DNA of 27,174 nt from Pseudomonas sp. UBA4194 (GTDB taxonomy: Bacteria > Pseudomonadota > Gammaproteobacteria > Pseudomonadales > Pseudomonadaceae): assembly GCF_002379585.1 (NCBI RefSeq), contig NZ_DFUE01000014.1:1-27174 (forward strand). Direction: 5' to 3'. Below, in pieces: positions 23,577 through 27,174 of the stretch. Under the pieces are notes generated by a model that saw nothing but the letters and a program-made list of their open reading frames with translations, searched no databases and was not told where the DNA came from. The position numbers and the translations under genes are program-made. Position 1 is the stretch's first letter. Each line of letters begins with the position of its first letter.

Positions 23577-23592
23577 AGCAGAAAGCTTGCCA
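23577..23592 (-). promoter_or_regulatory. Sigma-54 (RpoN) promoter candidate for glnK-amtB
   Basis: On the minus strand TGGCAAGCTTTCTGCT (23592-23577) matches the -24/-12 pattern TGGCACG-N4-TTGCT at all but two positions, with GG and GC correctly 10 nt apart. Transcription would start near 23566 and leave a leader of about 195 nt before glnK. The rest of 23372-23788 (417 nt without a gene) holds this promoter, the NtrC-like site and the ubiK promoter. Confidence 0.65.
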
Positions 23593-23665
23593 TGTCGCTC
23601 GAACTCAATAATTTCGGCGCTTGAGCTCGTCTTTCAGGTACGCGCGGCCATCTCCATGATGGGCA

Positions 23666-23684
23666 GCGCACAACAACAGTGCGC
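23666..23684. promoter_or_regulatory. NtrC-like enhancer site
   Basis: GCGCAC-AACAACA-GTGCGC is a perfect dyad containing GCAC-N7-GTGC, the spacing of the NtrC consensus TGCACC-N5-GGTGCA. Its centre lies about 109 nt upstream of the predicted sigma-54 start of glnK, a usual enhancer distance. A single half-site TGCACC lies at about 23713-23718. Confidence 0.6.
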
Positions 23685-23750
23685 CGACGTTGACCCGGAT
23701 GCGCGAAAACCGTGCACCTGCCCCGCCGCCCAATGACTATAGCCAGCGCG

Positions 23751-23759
23751 TGTTACAAT
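23751..23759 (+). promoter_or_regulatory. Extended -10 promoter of the ubiK-like gene
   Basis: TGT-TACAAT is an extended -10 element (five of six in the hexamer plus TG-N) 30-38 nt before the ATG at 23789. No good -35 is seen, as is common with extended -10 boxes. Confidence 0.5.
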
Positions 23760-23788
23760 GCCGGCCAATTCGACTCAGGAATTTGCCC

Positions 23789-24049
23789 ATGCTCGCGCCC
23801 AAAGCCTTCCTCGACGCCCTCAGCGATCACGCCTCGCGCGTGTTCAGCGGCGACACCGCCCAGCCTCGTGCGGAACTGGAAAGCCAGTTCAAGGCCCTGC
23901 TGCAATCGGGCTTCAGCAAGCTGGACCTGGTGAGCCGCGAGGAATTCGACAGCCAGATGATCGTTCTGGCGCGCACCCGTGCGCGATTGGAGAGCCTGGA
24001 AGCCAAGGTGGCGGAACTGGAAGCCAAGCTGACGCCTGCCGGCCAGTGA
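23789..24049 (+). CDS. ubiK: UbiK-like accessory factor (BMFP/YqiC family)
   Basis: The 86-residue protein starts MLAPKAFLDALSDHASRVFS and ends in a coiled coil (about residues 58-82, LARTRARLESLEAKVAELEAKL). This is the BMFP family, with SREEFDSQMIVLARTR before the coil. E. coli UbiK (YqiC) forms trimers and assists aerobic ubiquinone synthesis with UbiJ; membrane-fusogenic activity has also been reported. CAGGA lies 8 nt before the ATG. It is divergent from glnK-amtB. The open frame extends upstream, but the chosen start has the ribosome site and family N-terminus. Confidence 0.9.
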   Translation: MLAPKAFLDALSDHASRVFSGDTAQPRAELESQFKALLQSGFSKLDLVSREEFDSQMIVLARTRARLESLEAKVAELEAKLTPAGQ

Positions 24050-24189
24050 TGCCCTGTTTGGGGGCCAGGGCGGTTTTGCCGCCTGCGCGAACGGCATGCA
24101 GCCGCGAACCTGGGCCCCGTTAATTCTGGACGCCCACACCCGCGCCTCCCTACACTCGACCCCAAACAAGGACACGTGGGCTACCGCCG

Positions 24190-25113
24190 ATGAATCGCAA
24201 CGAGCTGCGCAAGGCTGATATCAACCTCATGGTGGTGTTCGAAACCCTCATGCAGGAACGCAACGTCACCCGCGTCGCGGAAAAACTCTTCCTCGGCCAG
24301 CCCACCATCAGCTCTGCCCTCAATCGCCTGCGCACCCTGTTCAACGATCCGCTGTTCGTGCGTATCGGCCACCGCATGGAACCTACCGCGCGCGCCGAAG
24401 AGATCATCAAGCACCTGTCGCCCGCGCTGGACGCCATGTCCGTGGCGCTGAGTCTGACCCACGACTTCGACCCCAGCGTCAGCACCATGACCTTTCGCAT
24501 CGGCCTGTCCGACGATGTCGAATTCGGCCTGTTGCCCCAGGTGTTGCGGGCACTGCGTACCGAAGCGCCGAAGGTGGTGTTCGTGGTGCAGCACGTGGAC
24601 TACTGGCGCATTCCCGACCTGCTGGCGTCGGGCGATATCACGGTCGGCATCAGTCAGACCCGCGGGCTGCCGGCCAACGCCAAGCGCAAACTGCTGCGGC
24701 GTATGCACCCGAGAGTGCTGCGGGCGGATAAATCCGATGCCCCGCTGACCCTGGACGAATATTGTTCGCGGCCCCACGTGCTGGTGTCGCCCAACGCCCA
24801 CACCAGCGGCATCGCCGATGAGTGGCTGCACGAAATCGGCCGCACTCGGCAGGTGGTGCTGTCGGTGCCGCAATTCAGCTCCCTGCCCGCCTTGCTCGCC
24901 GGCACCGACCTGCTCGCCGGCCTGCCCGACTATGCCGCCAGCGCCATGGCTGCCGGCGGCCTGCTGTTCGACGAACCGCTGCCGTTCGATACGCCGACAT
25001 TGGACTTGTCGATGGTGTGGTTGAGCATTACCGATACCGATCCCGCCGAGCGCTGGCTGCGTGCGCGGCTGGAAGCGTTCATGGGTGATCGACAGGCGCC
25101 GGTGGCGATGTGA
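24190..25113 (+). CDS. LysR-type transcriptional regulator
   Basis: The 307-residue protein has an N-terminal winged helix-turn-helix (about residues 10-68: INLMVVFETLMQERNVTRVA, LGQPTISSALNRLR, DPLFVRIGHRMEPTARA). A periplasmic-binding-protein-like effector domain follows (about 95-300), with FRIGLSDDVEFGLLPQVLRAL at its start. It resembles the NodD/NahR-like branch of LTTRs common in pseudomonads. No effector or target can be named. It is co-oriented with its neighbours rather than divergent from a target gene, so self-evident regulation is lacking. No clear ribosome site precedes the ATG, and the 140-nt upstream gap may hold its promoter. Confidence 0.92.
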   Translation: MNRNELRKADINLMVVFETLMQERNVTRVAEKLFLGQPTISSALNRLRTLFNDPLFVRIGHRMEPTARAEEIIKHLSPALDAMSVALSLTHDFDPSVSTMTFRIGLSDDVEFGLLPQVLRALRTEAPKVVFVVQHVDYWRIPDLLASGDITVGISQTRGLPANAKRKLLRRMHPRVLRADKSDAPLTLDEYCSRPHVLVSPNAHTSGIADEWLHEIGRTRQVVLSVPQFSSLPALLAGTDLLAGLPDYAASAMAAGGLLFDEPLPFDTPTLDLSMVWLSITDTDPAERWLRARLEAFMGDRQAPVAM

Positions 25114-25256
25114 TCCAGCGTTCGGCGGCCTCTGGTCGCCTCATCGCAGTCCTCCCGTAGCACCCCGAATCACTTTCACTGTGGCACCCATCGCCGGCGT
25201 CACTATGCTTGCGCCCACCCCGCAGGAAGCGGTTCATTTCAGTGCACGGAGCCCCC

Positions 25257-26750
25257 ATGTCCCTCGCCATCGTTCACAGCCGCGCCCAGGTAGGGGTGGG
25301 CGCCCCTGCGGTCACCGTCGAAGCTCACCTGGCCAACGGCTTGCCCGCTCTGACCTTGGTGGGGCTGCCCGAGGCGTCGGTGAAGGAAAGCAAAGACCGC
25401 GTGCGCAGTGCGATCATCAACTCGGGGCTTGAGTTTCCTGCGCGGCGGATCACCTTGAATCTGGCGCCTGCAGACTTGCCCAAGGATGGCGGCCGCTTTG
25501 ATCTGGCCATTGCCCTGGGCATTCTGGCCGGCAGCGGACAGATTCCAGCCATCACTCTGGACAACGTGGAGTGTCTGGGCGAACTGGCCCTTTCCGGTGC
25601 GGTGCGACCGGTGCAGGGTGTACTGCCGGCAGCCCTCGCCGCGCGGGAGGCGGGTCGAGCACTGGTGGTGCCCAAGGAGAATGCCGAAGAAGCCGCACTG
25701 GCTTCCAATCTGGTGGTGATCGCCGCGGACAACCTGATGGAGTTGGTCAGCCACTTCAATGGCCGCAACCCCATCAGCCCCTACAACGCCAATGGGCTAT
25801 TGCTGGTGAGCAAGCCCTACCCCGACCTCAGCGAGGTACAAGGCCAACTGGCCGCCAAACGCGCGCTGTTGGTGGCCGCCGCCGGGGCCCATAACCTGCT
25901 GTTCAGCGGTCCCCCGGGCACCGGCAAGACGCTGCTCGCCAGCCGCTTGCCCGGCCTGTTGCCGCCGCTGGACGAACGCGAGGCGCTGGAAGTGGCCGCC
26001 ATCCAATCGGTGGCCAGTCACGTACCGCTGAAGAACTGGCCGCAGCGCCCGTTCAGGCACCCCCACCACTCGGCCTCAGGTGCAGCGTTGGTAGGCGGCG
26101 GCAGTCGTCCGCAACCCGGCGAGATCACTCTGGCGCACCACGGTGTGCTGTTTCTCGATGAACTCCCCGAGTTCGACAGAAAGGTCCTGGAGGTTCTGCG
26201 CGAGCCTTTGGAGTCAGGCGAGATCGTCATCGCCCGGGCACGGGACAAGATCCGCTTCCCCGCCCGCTTCCAACTCGTCGCTGCGATGAACCCCTGCCCC
26301 TGTGGATATCTTGGCGACCCCAGTGGCAAGTGCCAGTGCGGCAGCGACCAGATCCAGCGGTACCGCAACAAGCTCTCAGGCCCCCTGCTCGACCGCATCG
26401 ACCTGCACCTCACCGTCGCTCGCGAAGCCACGGCCCTCAGCCATACCCCACAAACAGGCGACGACACGAGCACCGCCGCCGCCCGCGTGGCCGAAGCCCG
26501 CGACCTGCAGAACCGCCGCCAAGGCTGCGCCAATGCCTTCCTCGACCTGCCCGGCCTGCGCGCGCACTGCACGTTATCCACAGCCGACGAGCAATGGCTG
26601 GAAACCGCCTGCGAACGCCTGACCCTCTCTCTGCGCGCCGCCCACCGCCTGCTCAAGGTGGCCCGAACCCTTGCCGACCTCGAGCAGGTAAAAGACATCG
26701 GTAGAGCCCACGTAGCGGAAGCCCTTCAATACCGTCCGACCGCCCAATAG
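25257..26750 (+). CDS. comM: YifB/ComM family Mg-chelatase-like AAA+ ATPase
   Basis: The 497-residue protein has an N-terminal Lon-protease-S5-like ChlI domain (about 20-140). The Mg-chelatase-type AAA+ core follows with Walker A GPPGTGKT (218-225) and Walker B GVLFLDE (296-302, Asp301/Glu302). A cysteine cluster CPCG-X9-CQCG (Cys347, 349, 359, 361) probably binds zinc, and a C-terminal helical domain ends the protein. Vibrio ComM is a hexameric branch-migration helicase for natural transformation; in pseudomonads the gene (yifB) is conserved regardless of known competence. CGGAG precedes the ATG at 25257; a longer frame from 25209 lacks homology. The REP array begins 51 nt after its stop. 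Confidence 0.94.
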   Translation: MSLAIVHSRAQVGVGAPAVTVEAHLANGLPALTLVGLPEASVKESKDRVRSAIINSGLEFPARRITLNLAPADLPKDGGRFDLAIALGILAGSGQIPAITLDNVECLGELALSGAVRPVQGVLPAALAAREAGRALVVPKENAEEAALASNLVVIAADNLMELVSHFNGRNPISPYNANGLLLVSKPYPDLSEVQGQLAAKRALLVAAAGAHNLLFSGPPGTGKTLLASRLPGLLPPLDEREALEVAAIQSVASHVPLKNWPQRPFRHPHHSASGAALVGGGSRPQPGEITLAHHGVLFLDELPEFDRKVLEVLREPLESGEIVIARARDKIRFPARFQLVAAMNPCPCGYLGDPSGKCQCGSDQIQRYRNKLSGPLLDRIDLHLTVAREATALSHTPQTGDDTSTAAARVAEARDLQNRRQGCANAFLDLPGLRAHCTLSTADEQWLETACERLTLSLRAAHRLLKVARTLADLEQVKDIGRAHVAEALQYRPTAQ

Positions 26751-26801
26751 GCAAGTGCACCGGTGTGCAGGCCGATCCAACGCACCGTGGCCTAGCGGTG
26801 T

Positions 26802-27174
26802 CTGTAGGAGCGGCGTGAAGCCGCGAAGGGGCCGGCATGGCTGGCCATGATCTGGGATGTGTATCGCCTGGGCTGACGCTTTCGCGGCTTCACGCCGCTC
26901 CTACAGAGGGGGCGCGGTGTCTGTAGGAGCGGCGTGAAGCCGCGAAGGGGCCGGCGTGGCTGGTCATGGTCTGGGATGTGTATCGCCTGGGCTGACGCTT
27001 TCGCGGCTGCACGCCGCTCCTACAGGAGGGCGTGGTGTCTGTAGGAGCGGCGTGAAGCCGCGAAGGGGCCGGCATGGCTGGCCATGATCTGGGATGTGTA
27101 TCGCCTGGGCCGACGCTTTCGCGGCTGTACGCCGCTCCTACGGGGGGGTGAATCCCCGTAGGAGCGGCGTACAG
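26802..27174. repeat. Tandem REP (BIME) array, three full units and a partial fourth
   Basis: Units begin at 26802, 26921, 27039 and 27156 (periods 119, 118, 117). Each has a left arm starting CTGTAGGAGCGGCGTGAAGC, a conserved 50-nt middle (GGCCGGCATGGCTGGCCATG and onward) and an inverted right arm ending CGCCGCTCCTACAG. A linker ending GGTGT separates units. In unit 1 the arms (26802-26827 and 26881-26906) are perfect reverse complements; units 2-3 have single changes in the right arm. The array runs off the window, so its length is unknown. It fills the 424 nt after comM; no gene is seen there. Confidence 0.95.

Noticed and set aside
26653..27075. Short minus-strand frames starting MPAPSRLHAAPTDT in the REP array
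   Set aside because: The same peptide recurs only because the REP unit recurs; no ribosome sites and no independent support.
26802..27174. CRISPR-like appearance of the regular repeats at the right edge
   Set aside because: The units are about 118 nt with inverted REP arms and conserved middles, not 24-40-nt repeats with unique spacers, and no cas genes are near.

Overview
The window is a stretch of Pseudomonas core chromosome, dense, GC-rich and almost entirely housekeeping. Genus-level evidence is the co-occurrence of algP, algQ/rsd, algR/algZ (fimS), sutA and a class I cyaA in a familiar order, plus several Pseudomonas-type REP families between genes. Repeat style and gene content look most like the P. 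putida group, but I cannot fix the species. No phage, IS element, CRISPR array, rRNA or tRNA gene was seen.

Layout. (1) 1-2463: truncated algP (minus), an exported FKBP-type prolyl isomerase (plus) and the anti-sigma-70 factor rsd/algQ (minus). (2) 2709-7398: dsbB, then the heme block hemC-hemD-hemX-hemY, all minus. hemY overlaps hemX and hemD overlaps hemC, while hemD and hemX are separated by 48 nt that can fold into two competing hairpins. (3) 7560-9370: the LytTR-type response regulator algR and its sensor algZ, minus, overlapping by 4 nt. (4) 9638-14813: argH, a small acidic orphan protein, a TIGR02647-like small protein and class I adenylate cyclase cyaA, all plus. (5) 14799-15092: a REP cluster where cyaA converges on a DUF1289 gene; both genes take their last codons and stop from the repeat. 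(6) 15078-15628: DUF1289 and frataxin cyaY (minus). (7) 15917-20491: plus-strand run lptM-lysA-dapF-DUF484-xerC-HAD phosphatase, the same neighbourhood as E. coli cyaY-yifL-dapF-yigA-xerC-yigB. (8) 20609-23371: sutA, yjbQ, amtB and glnK, minus; glnK-amtB is preceded by a sigma-54-like promoter and an NtrC-like dyad. (9) 23789-26750: ubiK-like gene, a LysR-type regulator and yifB/comM, plus. (10) 26802-27174: a tandem REP (BIME) array running off the window end.

Functionally the window combines tetrapyrrole synthesis (hemCD, hemXY), lysine/meso-DAP metabolism (lysA, dapF), arginine synthesis (argH), nitrogen sensing (glnK-amtB), cAMP synthesis (cyaA), global transcription control (rsd/algQ, sutA, algP, algR/algZ), disulfide formation (dsbB), iron handling (cyaY) and chromosome dimer resolution (xerC). 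I found no convincing new multi-gene system. The observations most worth checking are in the non-coding layer: REP-supplied stop codons, the hemD-hemX alternative hairpins, the long glnK leader, a dyad in the fklB leader and the REP array at the right edge.
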